Shown piece by piece: positions 1-11,724 of a DNA stretch of 64,000 nt (its first letter is position 1; the number at the start of each line of letters is the position of its first letter). The translations under genes were made by a program, and so were the position numbers. Source of the stretch: Eretmocerus hayati (taxonomy: Eukaryota; Arthropoda; Insecta; Hymenoptera; Aphelinidae); contig CM056743.1 in NCBI GenBank assembly GCA_029851415.1, forward strand, positions 15,430,727-15,494,726, in the 5' to 3' direction. The notes beneath the pieces are model-generated. The model was given only the letters and a program-made list of their open reading frames with translations, had not been told where the DNA came from and did not search any database.

Positions 1-2490
1 GATTACATAATTGGATGATTATAGAGACCCATATCGGTGAGAATTACACTGGACAACAGAATTTCGGGCCTGGAATGTCCACCTTAGGAGATTATGATTT
101 TCTCGTGTATTTTTCAATGTAGAAACCGATTCCGGGCTCAGTTCTGTCTCTACTCGTCAGGACTTATTTTTTCAAATCGTAAAGAAGTGATTCTCCACAG
201 AACACTATCTTTCGGCATCTTTTTCAATTCTCGAAGTTGATGGTTATTTAGCGAGGGAATACCATTTCGTCGAAATGCATATTATGGTAAATTTTCCTAC
301 ATATTTCAACCCTCTGAACAGCCGGTGGTTTTACAACGCTACAATGTAATAGTGAATCCATATAAGCTAATTAGTCTACCTAGTATCTGGGGAAAAAGTC
401 CGATTTCGCAATGAAATTTCGAAAAGCCATGAGACGGGTTGAGATGGACCAATTTGGACGTTCAAGATCGCATTCCCTTTATTTTGTTATATATTTTGGA
501 AAGTAGCATTCTACGGCAACCGTAGAAAGTGTGGTTTGATACCACGATCTGTTTTTCGAATACCTATGCGATAGTTTTTGCTGTGTTCAAATCATGAGAT
601 GAAAAGTTTCCCCTTGTATGGGATAACCAAACATAGTTTCCCTGCCTTAAAGGACCGTCTCAATATGGTCTCGTTGTCTGTTTTGAGCTAACACTTCAGG
701 ATTTTTTTACTAGAGGTAAGAAACCTACTTTTTCAGGGTGTTTTTGGCCTAGACAAAATCCTAATGTGGCAGCTCAAAACTGACTAAGGGAGCGTGTTCA
801 GACGGTTATTTTGCGTCGAAAAACCATGTTCAGATACCCCGTGCAATGGAAAATTCTTCTTCTCGTGATTTTAACACAGCAAAAATGATTGCAAAAAACA
901 TGTGGTTTCGAAAAAAGTGAGTGACATCAAACCACTCTTCTTACGGGTATCGAGCAATTTATTTCCTCGAAGTATATAACAAAACAAACAAAATACGACC
1001 TCGACCATTCAAATTGGCGCGTCCTAGCCCCTTTCATGCTTTTTCGGAAAATTGTTGCGAAATTGAACTTATTTCCCAGATACGAGATGGACTAATTAAC
1101 TTCTATTGCTTCACAGTCACATAGCGTTCTGAAACCACTGGGATCGTGTTCAGCGGGTCGGAATACGTTTGGGAACATACCTTGACATGCATTTTGACCG
1201 GATGGTACTCCCTCGCTGAATAATCATCAACTTTGAATATTGAGAAAAAATCCCAAAAATAGTTTTTTTTCGAAAATCAGTTGTTTGCGAACTAACAACA
1301 TCCTGACATGTAGGATCAAAACTGAGTATGGATTTGGTTTTCACGTTTAAAAGTATACAAGAAATTTATATCCTCCTGAGAACGTTTCAGACCCAAAATT
1401 TTGTTATGACTAATTAATTTTGACACTCGATCGATATGATCGGATATCGTATTTATCACTCGCGGGAATTTCAAATTATGAAGATATCATTTTTCGGTCT
1501 TTGCGAGTTGAAGTCAGCAGATATTGCTGACGTTTTTGGCATCAATCGAGAATGGATTTTACTCCACTCTCGATCAATGCACCTTCAGAGCCTCGTATGG
1601 TTCCGAGGATGCATCTAAAGGATTTTGATGGAAAGGAATGAAAAGTAAAGATGAGAAATGAGAAACTTTATGAAAAATTTTTGGATTCTACGCTGATATT
1701 GTGCGTGTTTCGCCCTTCTCTCATTGCTCGGGCTTTTCAAAGTGGTGGAAGAGCAATGAAAGTTTACCACTGACACGCGGCTCAAGTGGCCGAATGTTCG
1801 ATGGTTTGAACGCCCTTATATACGAAAGTTCATCTTCGTTATGCGCTTGCGAGAAAGGTCAATTTAACCCGCTATTTCCATTTGATTTCTCAACATTTTT
1901 ACTTTGGCAGCTCTTCGGCCTTCTGCCGGAGATATGACTAATTAATTTTGACACTCGATCGATATGATTGGATATCGTATTTATCACTCGCGGGAATTTC
2001 AAATTATGAAGATGTAATTTTATCGGTCTTTGCGAGTTGACGAGCGCATAACGAAGATGAACTTTCGTATATAAGGGCGTTCAAACCATCAAACATTCGG
2101 CCACTTGAGCCGCGTGTCAGTGGTAAACTCTCATTGCTCTTCCACCACTTTGAAAAGCCCGAGCAATGAGAGAAGGGCGAAACACGCACAATATCAGCGT
2201 AGAATCAAAATTTTTCATCAAGTTTCTCATTTCTCATCTTTACTTTTCATTCCTTTCCATCAAAATCCTTTAGATGCATCCTCGGAACCATACGAGGCTC
2301 TAAAGGTGCATTGATCGAGAGTGGAGAAAAATCCATTCTCGATTGATGCTAAAAATTCAGCAAAATTTGCTGACTTTAACTCGCAAAGACCGATAAAATT
2401 ACATCTTCATAATCCAAAATTTTGTTGTTCAGTGTTATCGGTGTCTATCGAATGCTAGTTTGATTATCTCCAAATAATGTGGTATGATAC
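1..2490. repeat. Giant imperfect palindrome (long-arm foldback), truncated by window start
   Basis: Reading from 1 to about 720 and the reverse complement of about 735 to 1392 gives one continuous diverged match. Anchors include GCTGTGTTCAAATCATGAGA (from 579) against the reverse complement of 860-890, AGCGAGGGAATACCATTT (251) against 1200-1220, and the arms around 52-120 against 1345-1405. The right arm is interrupted at 1406-2413 by a nested insertion and resumes at 2427 to about 2490, where it still matches bases 1-50. Each arm is therefore at least 700 bp, roughly 70-75% similar by eye, and the left terminus lies outside the window. There is no convincing coding frame. It is probably an old non-autonomous foldback transposon or an inverted duplication of one. 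The element family is unknown to me. Confidence 0.8.
1406..2413. mobile_element. Nested 1.0 kb composite foldback insertion
   Basis: This segment interrupts the right arm of the giant palindrome. The 13 bp CCAAAATTTTGTT lies on both sides (1393-1405 and 2414-2426) and looks like a target-site duplication. Inside, 1476-1851 is repeated inverted at 2041-2413 (arms about 373 bp, very similar). A direct copy of the first 107 bp (1405-1511) sits at 1933-2040 and abuts the inverted arm exactly. Identical peptides read from opposite strands (1701 forward, 2189 reverse) are a consequence of the inverted repeat, not genes. High arm identity against the diverged host palindrome suggests a younger insertion. 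No transposase is visible. Confidence 0.75.
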
Positions 2491-3838
2491 AAATTGATGG
2501 AAGTAGACGATTCAATTTCTTGTCTGCTTGTTCATTTTGATCTACTCACCGATCCGTTTTCAAACCCCAATCGCAAAATGAGCCACAAAAAAGTTGAAGA
2601 ACGGTTAGAAGTTGAGGACATGGTGGCGCACTCGAAAAGTATCACCTGATGCCTTGAGTGCATTCTGGAAGATTCAAATTGTCGATCATGAATCCAATCC
2701 CAACGTTATGCCTCTTCTTTACTGGAGTTCTGTAATTTATGCATAAGTGATGGAACTTTCCTACAGTAACGTTGATCATTGTACTAAGTAAGTAATTGCC
2801 ATCAAAAAGTAGAGTGACCGCAAATCTATAGTTCCAATCAGAGTAGAAATAGTCACTTGTTTTCTACGGATATTCGATTTTCTTCTAGAATCGAGAATGG
2901 GATGTGAATGTGATCGAGTAGTATGCATATCTCGGTTGGAATACAGTCGGCTAACAGTCATGTTGGGATCTTGAGCACGCAGTTGCAGTAATCTGCAGAG
3001 CGATAGTCACGGAAGGCACGAAATCGGATAACCACTAAATATTCCCTCAACAATGCGGTTGCCATTACCGGCTTTTGGTTACATAGACTTGGTTTCTAGC
3101 AGTGGGATCAGTATACACCACAAATATGTTGCCAATAAGCCGCTGATATATTCACGCTGCTCTGATCCTGCTCATGTTGGAACTTTTAAGAATAATATAA
3201 CCTGTCGGAGTAACGAGTCCCGTACTCCAGGTATCTTTGGCACTTAGGGACAGTCTCTTACACATGCCATAGTTGTTTTTTCTTCTTGCAGAGGCAGCCT
3301 CATAAACTCCTTCCCATATTAATTTCAAATTCATTCAAATTCTGAAATTTTCCATGACGAAACTTTCCGATGAGATAATTGTACATTCCGAGAAGAATGA
3401 AGTGGCTCAGCCACCACTACTCACCACCACAGATCGAAATTGCTCTACAATGAGATGATTGTCTTCAACGTTTGTCGATTTCAACTGCCAACGGGTTTTG
3501 CAAATGAAATCAATAGATTTATCTTGGGACAGCTATAGCTGTGGCTCTACACTGTCTACACACAAGTGCGTGTACGCAGGTGCCTCAAGAGTGATTCCTA
3601 AAGGATCATCCGCATTGTCTTGGCTTCTGCTTGATTGCACAGAGGCTTGTCGATCATGTTGACGTAGGATGGGGATACTCGTCAATGGTGAGCCTCGAGT
3701 AGATTGTTTGTTCCAGCTGTTGAAGCATCTGATATTCGTGCGTGTGTGTACCCTATGGATGAGGCTTCCCCACATTACTTGTTGACCTAATTTATATACT
3801 AGATTCTATCTAATAGTCAGGTTTCCACGTGAGGAAGC
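2491..3838. other. Unassigned non-coding stretch
   Basis: Only short overlapping open frames on both strands, none with a recognisable domain. No terminal repeats or promoter-like elements were seen. Confidence 0.5.
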
Positions 3839-3925
3839 GACCATGGCTTAGTTGGTTATGTAATCAAAACTAGCAAGCGGAAACACGTTGTTCAGAAGGG
3901 CGCGGGTTCAAGTCCCGGTCGGGTC
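3839..3925 (+). repeat. tRNA-derived SINE head or tRNA pseudogene
   Basis: An internal Pol III promoter is readable: A box TGGCTTAGTTGG at 3844-3855 and B box GGTTCAAGTCC at 3905-3915. The B box sits in a good T-arm (CGGG, 7-base loop, CCCG). The ends GACC (3839) and GGTC (3922) pair as the outer part of an acceptor stem, but inner acceptor pairs and a clean anticodon arm are missing. The length of about 87 nt resembles a class II (Leu/Ser) tRNA. I infer a SINE head with the body continuing into the following T-rich sequence rather than a working tRNA. Confidence 0.6.
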
Positions 3926-4741
3926 AATTTAGAATTTTTCCGACGAAATTTTCCGGGTTGTTCACGGTCGCAACCTTACGCCCGCGTTGCACATTCAGTA
4001 CCCATCAAGTAATACATAAACAAGACAAAAAAACTCCGAAAATTGGAGAATGCCATCTCTTTAGGTGACTATTATCTACGAAAACCAATTGCATAATGGC
4101 TAAGACGGCATCTGCCATCGGGTTCAAAGAGATATAGCCAAGGGTATTAGAAGGATGAGAAAACGTTCCTATGTAACCCAACAAAATCAATAGTATATCG
4201 TGGTGATGAGATTCGACCAAACTGTACTGATGGGAAGATCGTAAACATTCACGAAGAATCTTCCGGCCTACTTGGCTGAATATACAAGAGCTACAGTATC
4301 GAAGACATATTTACAAGCTTTTCCATAATCATCTGGATGTATCATGAGTGATTCTCGTTTTGCGAATCGATCTTGAGCTGTATCGTTCTTTAAATAAGTC
4401 CAACTTCTTACGATTTTTGAGGGTTTTCGAGTTATCGTATATTATAAAAGATTAATCTTGTTCAAATCTTCTTATAAAACATTCTTCGATACACAAATTT
4501 ATTTTGAGCTGAAACTCTCTTTTTCAAGGGAAATGTTTGTCGAGAAAAGTCTCTGATAGATTAGGTTTGATGCCAATGCTCGGCTTGTGAAGAGTATGAG
4601 CATAGTCCGCAAACTCTAAAATGATGCAGAGGATAAGGATTTTAACCTCAAATCTGGAACTCTTCCATTGTTTCTAACCAAGTAACAGTTACTTGTCTCA
4701 AGAGAGATTTTCTCTTGGAAGAAGAACCGCAGTTTGGGTCA
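3926..4741. other. Unassigned non-coding stretch
   Basis: AT-rich sequence following the SINE head, partly perhaps SINE body at its start. No supported coding region or repeat. Confidence 0.45.
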
Positions 4742-4889
4742 GGAGCCTTATTCTAATACATTTTTCCCGCGAAGAGGTAGGAGAAAACCCAGCACTTCCA
4801 ATTCACGCCTAGTTTACATTTACTAAACACACTAGTTTGTAGCATTCATTGCCACGAAAATATCATCAGGATATACTTAATGGCGTATC
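4742..4889 (+). repeat. Inverted repeat, left copy (pairs with 6162-6306)
   Basis: About 148 bp match the reverse complement of 6162-6306 closely, from GCCTTATTCTAATACATTTT to GGATATACTTAATGGCGTATC, with small indels. Both copies end in ATGGCGTATC and diverge immediately after. In the right copy this ATG opens the Gag-like frame; here it opens a frame that stops after 11 codons. Weaker similarity extends about 40 bp further outwards. Inverted terminal repeats are known in DIRS-type retroelements, but a head-to-head insertion of two copies would look the same. Confidence 0.75.
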
Positions 4890-5039
4890 CTCCTGAATCC
4901 TCGGACATTCTTTAACATCACACAATCCTGAAAGTAGGCCAAAAGTCATCTCGACAAGAAGTATGATCACTTTTCGATCACAATCAAAGTGACAGGTTAG
5001 TAAGCGGAAATGTTGTGGTCTAAAGATGATTCGATCTCA

Positions 5040-5343
5040 TGTTAAGATGACTTTTCGGCCAATCTTAGAATTGTATGGTGCTAAAAAGTTTTGGAGGGTT
5101 TGGAAGTGTGAGAATACTCGAAAACACAGGACACAATCCGAGTAGATTTAAACTCGTTTATCAACTTTGATAGATTCTCGAATAATACACGACTCAGCAG
5201 AGAGGCTTTTGCGTCCGTGTCCACACAAGAAGTGAAGCTAGCGGCACCGCGTCGTTGTCATCAACACGGCCCTTGGTAACCAACAGATGACTCTCATATC
5301 GATCAATATTGCACTTGTCTAAGAACTTTAACACCCCCTCCCT
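5040..5343 (-). mobile_element. Probable LTR with adjacent polypurine tract
   Basis: Read on the minus strand, the purine run GGGAGGGGG (about 5334-5343) is followed directly by TGTTAAAG, and the segment runs to TTAACA at 5040-5045. The ends TGTTAA and TTAACA are inverted, as expected of LTR termini, giving a 294 bp LTR at 5040-5333. The polypurine tract next to TGTT is the standard 3' LTR context in LTR retrotransposons. No second LTR copy was found in the window, so both boundaries are inferred. Confidence 0.5.
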
Positions 5344-5555
5344 TAGATAAGTTACATATTGGTTGTAATTTCAATAGAATTGATGAACTCAAATTTGAAT
5401 CTAACATAAACACATTTATCTTTGAATCAATTAGATTAAAAGTTATAAATCGAAAGAAAATAGAACATTAAAATTCTTGAACATTTCAAACGATAGATTC
5501 TTTTTCTTAAAATTAAAGTATAACAAACATTTGAAGATTTTCATGAATAAATTCT

Positions 5556-5885
5556 TCAGTCTTGGTCTGAGGAACTGGTTCCTTGATCCATTTCTTCATT
5601 TTCGTCAGGAACAGAAGTTTCAGAGTCAATTACCGTTCGAGCAGCTCGCTTGAAATTTTCCTTATGAGTCTTAGATTTAGTCTTTTTGACTATTTTGCCT
5701 TGATTTTTGATTCCAGAATGATTCTTTTGTTTTTTCGATTTGTTAGTTTCAGAAAATTTTGATTCTAATTTGTTGTTAGATTTGTAAGACTTCGATTTTG
5801 ATTCCTTATTATTCATTTTAGATTCAGAATGACTTACCATTTCGACGCTGAGGACATGGTCCATTCTGGTCATGAATCTGACCAC
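5556..5885 (-). pseudogene. Lys/Ser-rich tail of the Gag-like protein, out of frame
   Basis: This frame continues the Gag-like ORF after a frame change. From about residue 17 it encodes a hydrophilic, low-complexity tail dominated by Lys, Ser and Asn, ending in an acidic stretch (PDENEEMDQGTSSSDQD). Basic or acidic tails after a zinc knuckle are common in Gag proteins. It overlaps the preceding frame by about 60 bp, so one shift would join them. Roughly 210 bp of AT-rich sequence separates its stop from the polypurine tract, with no pol-like sequence between, so the copy is internally deleted. Confidence 0.5.
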
Positions 5886-6171
5886 ATTTATAGTGCTTCC
5901 ATAGATTGGTATCGGTTAGTGGACAAATGGCATCATTTGCCCAGTGACCAGGCTCATTACATCTGTGACACTTAATCTCAGATGAGCTTGCCACATTGGC
6001 TTGAGATACAACAGAATTGAGCTTTCTCTGGCATTCAGACTGAAACATGTAAGATTTCATCTCTTCAATATCCATGCCTAGAGATTTAGATTGCTTCATG
6101 AGAGTATCAGCTTGCAATAAATCAGGATAAATTCCTATAACACGCATATTCATATTCCTATGATACGCCAT
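5824..6171 (-). pseudogene. Gag-like protein with zinc-knuckle motif (retroelement remnant)
   Basis: The 115-residue frame starts at an ATG inside the inverted repeat (MAYHRNMN) and carries CHRCNEPGHWANDAIC near residues 73-88. This is a C-x2-C-x4-H-x6-C cluster, slightly longer than the canonical CCHC knuckle. A second degenerate cluster follows (YKCGQIHDQNGPCP) in which the first Cys is missing. Zinc knuckles bind nucleic acid in retroelement Gag proteins. The frame is short for a Gag and runs into the Lys-rich tail only by a frame change, so I treat it as decayed. On the minus strand it lies downstream of an RT fragment, the reverse of normal gag-pol order, so rearrangement or two different insertions must be invoked. 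Family assignment is open (DIRS or LTR type). Confidence 0.6.
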
Positions 6172-6306
6172 TAAGTATATCCTGATATTTCCATGGCAAT
6201 GAATGCCACAAACTAGTTTGTTTACTAAATGTAAACTAGGCGGAAACTGGAAGTGCTGGGTTTTCTCCCACCCCGTCGCGGCAAAAATGTATTAGAATAA
6301 GGCCCC
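6162..6306 (-). repeat. Inverted repeat, right copy (pairs with 4742-4889)
   Basis: Reverse complement of 4742-4889 with scattered substitutions and short indels. On the minus strand it immediately precedes the Gag-like ATG, so it could be a 5' terminal repeat plus leader. Confidence 0.75.
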
Positions 6307-6439
6307 AGGGACGGGTCGAAGAATCCAATTCTAAAAAGGAAATCCGAGTATTCTTGGATATTATATCTTCGATCCATCCACCCCAAAATTTTACCTGGTA
6401 TTCGAATTGTTGTTTCTCTTTGAAATATCTCTCTCGGAT

Positions 6440-6938
6440 AGAGAGTTAATAAAAATGTCAAAATTGGAGTTTTGTTGTTCTTCAATCCTCCGAAAACGAA
6501 AGGTAAACAAATAAATTGGTATTAAATTCCATTAAATTTGAATCTGAGAAATTTGCGACTCTGTTTCGCGATAGGTATCAGATAATAGGCATCCTGAAGA
6601 TCTAAGGTACTCATGAAATTTCCTGAGAAAACGAGTTTTGATGCAGTTCTGATACTCCTAAGTTTGAAATGTTTTGTGCGAATGTATCTATTCAATTTTT
6701 TGAGATTCAGAATGAAACGAGAAGATCCATCTGGTTTGAGAACTAGGAAATAGCTTGATAGAAACTGACCCTCGCAGGGTTCGCAAGGTTCAACTGCACC
6801 TTTGGCAAAGAGAGCTTGAACAGCTGATGAGCGATTCAAAAATTCGTCCTGTGATCCGAATTTAATGCTTGGTTTTTTGTTTTCCTCTTCCCCATGTCGA
6901 ATGATTTCAAATAATTTGGAGAAGTGCTGACAAAACAC
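6440..6938 (-). pseudogene. Reverse transcriptase fragment (DIRS/Ty3-like)
   Basis: The frame from 6938 encodes the fingers and motif A region of a reverse transcriptase: FLVLKPDGSSRFILNLKKLN near residues 67-86, then FMSTLDLQDAYYLIPI with the first catalytic Asp of the polymerase. An in-frame TAA at 6522-6524 interrupts it. After the stop the same frame reads YQFICLPFVFGG, which corresponds to RT motif B (usually FxCLPFGL). The YxDD motif, RNase H and recombinase are absent. The basic linker and the spacing of ILNLKKLN and HFKL resemble DIRS-type elements in my memory of the family, but a Ty3-like origin is possible. Truncated on both sides and non-functional. Confidence 0.7.
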
Positions 6939-6949
6939 TTGCGACCACT

Positions 6950-8791
6950 AGAGCACAACGTAAGAATATGAAGCTGCGCGCATCGCGCCACCACCAAGGA
7001 CCGGCGCGGTGACGCACTCTATCCTTTTTTCTTTTTCTTAGCTCTGAAAAGTTGTGACTTCTGGAGGCTGCGCCAAGAAGTACTACAATGTGTAATCTCA
7101 AGGAACGAGGCGGACAAAATATGATCGGAAATTGATATTGTTCTGTGAAGGGGACAGAACAGTGAGCGGGGCAAATCTTTCCTGTTTTGAAGCAGTTCTA
7201 TCATCCTCACGGGAGACGCAGACGGTTAAACAGACTTTGAAAACCATGAAAAACTCAATCTTCTAACAACTGATTCTGCTCAGCACCGATACGTGGGCTA
7301 TAACCAGAAATATCTATAACATTCGAAGGTTTGCGGAAGAGGCTTGTGATCCAGTCGAACAAAAGTTTTCGACGATTCTATAACTCTAAGATTTGGAGCT
7401 GGTATGAGTGTAAAATTCTTTCTTGGGTGTTCACAAACTTGTTTCCATCGACCGCTATTGTGACCAACTACTACCCTGGAAGAATCAAGAATTTTCATCT
7501 CGAGTAAAGTAGTTCAAATTTCATAAAGTCCTCGTCTAAGTCCAATCCTCGAGTCTCACATCTCGCTCCAAATCGCGGAGCGAATTGTCTTTCAACGAGC
7601 TCACCATTCAGTAAATATCAAGGCTTCACTAATAACGTGCCCACTCTCTGTGTAAGCTGTGTGCGAGGATATTGCTTTGTAGAGTGGAAGCTTCTTTGCG
7701 ATAAAAGAGTCCATACCGCAACGTGCCCTGATACTTTAACATATTCATCTTCGCCGTTAGTACACAGCTGCTGTTACTGCTGCTGCTAGAACTACGCTGT
7801 TTGATATTACCTGTTCTGGAAAATAAGCATCTCAACGTGGTATAATCCTTATTTTCCCCCAGAAGTAAATTCCACTTCATATAACGTTTTGTGGAGCTGG
7901 ATGCGTCATGAAATAACGGCTTGGTCTTGCAGAATTTTTCGTCACTGTGTACTCTGTGGCTTGCATTTTTTTATTTTTCTTTCGGATTTATTCTCTGTTG
8001 CGAGCGAAAAATTATACGAAAGCGTGACTGGAGAGACCGAGTTGAAAGCGATAGGAATTTACTTGAATAAAAACATACAAGGGTAGAGAAGTTTCCCTCC
8101 TTTGACGTTGATGCAATATGAAGAAGATGCTTGTGCGATCGAGTGATACATTCAGAAATTCTTGAATGTATGAGGAGCTCACGTGACCTTATATCGAGCG
8201 TGGAGGCTTGTTTGCGGAGAAAGTAGTGAGAAAAACGTCACAAACATTATGCAATATCGTCACTACATTCTCAGGTGATCTCATATAGATATCTACAGCT
8301 TCCATGCTTTGAGCTCCGCGAGACTCAAAACGACCGATATATATTCCACGAAGGACTCATGAAGCGCCCTTCCCTCAAGCGGGATCTTCTTGCATTCCTA
8401 TTTTTCCTGGAAAAACTAGCTCCCGAGAATGCATCTTGATATCGGATAACGGATCTTGGTGACGTGGTTTCTTTGTAAAAAGATGCTGCTATGTTTGTGC
8501 ATCTTGGAAAGTATTTTCTGAGCTCGATGCAAAGCTCCTTCTCCGATGCAATTTAGTCAGCGCTGCTTGGTTTATTTGAGGTTTCAGAAATATCTCCCAA
8601 GAACAATGGTATAGTTTGACAGGAGGATGAAGGAACTTTTCTCGCATCCGAGCAATTGGTTTCAGATACGAACCGCGAGTGGTGGTCGGAACCATCACGA
8701 AGATGCAGAGAATAAATTTTAACCCTTTGTACCGAACTACGCACTCCAATCGTATAAACTGATGGTATTATATGACGCTGCACCACCACAA
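6950..8791. other. Unassigned non-coding stretch
   Basis: No supported gene. A short CTG-rich run lies around 7768-7790. Overlapping short frames have no recognisable domain. Confidence 0.45.
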
Positions 8792-9565
8792 ATCGGGAAC
8801 TCAAATAGGTGAAAGTTGCGGGAACCTGGGAAATGCTTGTGGGATATGTTTTGAGATATTTTAAACATCATTTTCCAAGGAGAACCACACGAATCCGCCG
8901 GAGGATTTTAAAATAAAGTTGAATTTTGCATTTTTCCACCCCATTTACGTAAGGAATCAATTTTTCCCATTTTTTCTCTCTCCTCTCACAGCTCGGCTCT
9001 GGAAGATCGTCGGATGCATCGGCTCTGAAAGATTATCGCAATTAACTCACTAATTTGATGTGAGAAAGTTTGGTCCTTCAAAATCTTGAATAAAAATCCA
9101 GACCAGATACAGCTCTCGGAATTTTTTCTATTCGACCCGAGAATGTCGTCATGATTCGCGATAGAAACATACAAAAATGGAAGATCTCGTCGTATTATCG
9201 ACAAGATAAGCTTACGTCTGCATCACTTCAAAACGATCAGTTTCATCATGCCATAGACTATTAGTTACGATCCATGCGTTGGACGGATGATTTACGCACG
9301 CTCGCGAAGCGAGCATGGGTAAATGTGTTCTTCTGGGTGTGCGAGAAATTTCAAAGTGTGCGTGAATATTAATTTCTCGCACTCGTTTGGCAACTTGTGC
9401 GGGAATTGACCTTCTCGCACTTGTTGCGTAATTTACTATTATTCCAGAATCCCCCGGCGGATTTTTTTGGTCCTCGTAGGAAAATGATGTTCAAGATATC
9501 CTGAAACATATCCCACAAGCATTTCCCAGGTTCACGCAATCTTTACCTATTCCGGTTTCCGACTC
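8792..9565. mobile_element. Foldback/MITE-like element with about 110 bp inverted repeats
   Basis: The left arm (about 8792-8915) matches the reverse complement of the right arm (about 9437-9565). A shared core is GGGAAATGCTTGTGGGATAT, followed by matching sequence through ATCCGCCGG. The 520 bp interior is non-coding and has a perfect short hairpin CGCTCGC-GAA-GCGAGC near 9300. Exact ends and target duplication were not resolved. Confidence 0.7.
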
Positions 9566-11724
9566 GCCGTGATACGTAGATAAGTAGTTTCGTGCGAAGT
9601 AACGATGAACAGTTGATGACGGAGTGGGTGTTATAACTTCAAATCTGGAAGAAAACATCTCCGGTCAGCAATTCACAGATAACAAGATGAAATTTTAGAA
9701 TGCTAGAGCTAATTGTCTCACTTCCGTTGAGGCTCGGCCGAATCTTCATAATCTGACGAAAATGAATCACGGCTGGCTAATGCCACGACAAGAGCAATTC
9801 CAAGCTGCCCACTCTGAAGGAGATCTGCATATAGGGCGAAGAAGAAGGGGAAAAAGGGGACAGAAAGAGTCGCAGCTTGCCGCAAAAAGGCGAGGATCCA
9901 GAGGTAGAGATAATTTTTTTGCCGGAGGCCAACAAACGACGACGACGACAAACGAAAGTCTTTCTGTGCAAAAAGTTTGCGGGAGGCATGTAGATCCTCC
10001 GGATGAGAAAGAGCAGAAGATGATGAGTGGATAAGAAGTAACGGGTCGTCGTTGTCGCACACCCAACCGCACTGTGGCCGAAAGGAAATGTCGAAGTGTG
10101 CAAAGTGGGTCAATTCCATTGGATCGAGCATCTGTCGCTGTTCCTACTACCTCCGTCTCTTTTTCCGTCAACATTCACGCATTGTCTCAACTTAAACTTC
10201 CTTTATAAGCCCCTCACAACTTCTTGGCAAGCTTACCTTTCACGATTTTTTCCGTCCATACTGTTGTACTCGGGGAAAAAGGTACATTCATCGAACAAGT
10301 TACCCTCGATGCATTGCAAGCTCTCACTCTTAAGGAATTGGCCTCTCGCGTGTGCGATGCAATATATATGGATAGTAGCCCCATCTACTGTTTATGTTGA
10401 CGTCGAATCCACTCTAGCTTTTCCGTTTCAGACGAAATGAATTGCCAAGGGACCACCTGAGGGCTAATGCGCTTTTTAGGAGCAACTCTGACACTCGGAG
10501 TTACCTGGAGGATGTGGCCGAGCCGACAGCTTTACCGATTCCATTGGGGCTTTAAGTCTACCTCACTCTCGCACTGCTGAGTGCGAGCCGAGTGGAGATG
10601 CCAGTCTCGATGGAATTTTCGCGACCCCGACTGGTACCTCTGGATAAGAAATGGACTGACGGACTTTGGCTAAAGTTCTTACCTGACTGATTGAAATTCC
10701 CAGAGAGGCTTTTTCTAGTGTCCAGTTTTCACTGTTAACTTGATCAAGACAAGTGCTCAGAGTCTATTGGATACTCTCATCGGTATAGACATTTTTATTA
10801 GAAGATTGTCGAAATGTCTCTTGAACTTGAACGTATCAAATTATGAGTCATTTTATCCACAATTTTTCCAGATATGCACTGGTGTGGTAGAATTTTCAAT
10901 CGAAATTACGGGAAGACTCGTTTTGGACGGTGAGGGAAGTATGCATATTGATACAAGTGACGCTATGGTTTTCAAATCTGTTCGAGCCCTGTTCCTCAGG
11001 ATGGACGTTGCTGCTGTTATTATTTTTTTTATGAAACGTAAGTAGTTTACAATTCATATTCACCAAGGTATCCCCAGAATATTGTGGAGTCATAAAGGGG
11101 TCGATCTTATCTCAAGAGCATAGAAGCTTACCAATGTTTGTTGAAAATCCATTACATAAGAAGGAAAAATCAGAAAAATGAAATTCATTCAGTTATCAGT
11201 TCACCTGTACTTCATTGTAAAGAGCAGCATTGCCCGTATGCATTGATGGATGAATGAATGAATAAAATGAAATATAGCCCTGAGTCATCATCTGATAAGA
11301 CTTTCTATTGAGGCAAGAACAGAAAAGTGTTGTTCTCAAGAAAAGAACCTTGAGGGTATTTCTGGGGAGATTCTTTGAAATTCCCTCGAATTCAGAGGAG
11401 TCTCTCTTTTAATCAATCTCAGGAAAATTTTAGAAAGATTCACGACAATTTATGAAGTTCTTCAGAGGAATTCCTCACAACGACTACATCCCGTGGGTTA
11501 GTAATCAACTTGAACAGCTTTTCACCCTCATGATCATTAAGAATTCGATTCTTGATTACAGTCACTGCGAATTGATGGCAGAAGATCGTCTCACACAACC
11601 GTGAGGTGACAAATACATTTCATTCATGAGCTATGGGCTAGAGTTTCCAGATAATCCTCTCTATTATAGCAATTTTCTCAGAAACATTTCAGGCTCTGAA
11701 TCTGCATTTTGTATCTGATATAAG
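9566..11724. other. Unassigned stretch with a GC-richer island at about 9720-10180
   Basis: Several frames of 90-137 codons overlap on both strands between 9718 and 10174. They result from few stop codons in a GC-richer stretch, and none shows a domain. The island could be a 5' exon or promoter region, but no splice or core-promoter arrangement supports that. Nothing was recognised in 10440-11724. Confidence 0.35.
11717..11724 (+). other. 8 bp target-site duplication, left copy
   Basis: GATATAAG abuts the left TIR and is repeated exactly at 14014-14021. Eight-base duplications are diagnostic of hAT insertion. Confidence 0.9.

Noticed and set aside
1701..2189. Nearly identical 60-residue peptides read from plus and minus strands
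   Set aside because: They mirror the inverted arms of the nested foldback; there is no independent evidence of translation.
3839..3925. Functional tRNA gene
   Set aside because: Acceptor stem pairs only at the outer bases and no clear anticodon stem forms; treated as a SINE head.
9718..10174. Overlapping frames of up to 137 codons on both strands
   Set aside because: Three frames are open over the same bases, with no domain, no splice context and Leu/Ser/Phe-rich composition; best explained by GC-richer sequence.
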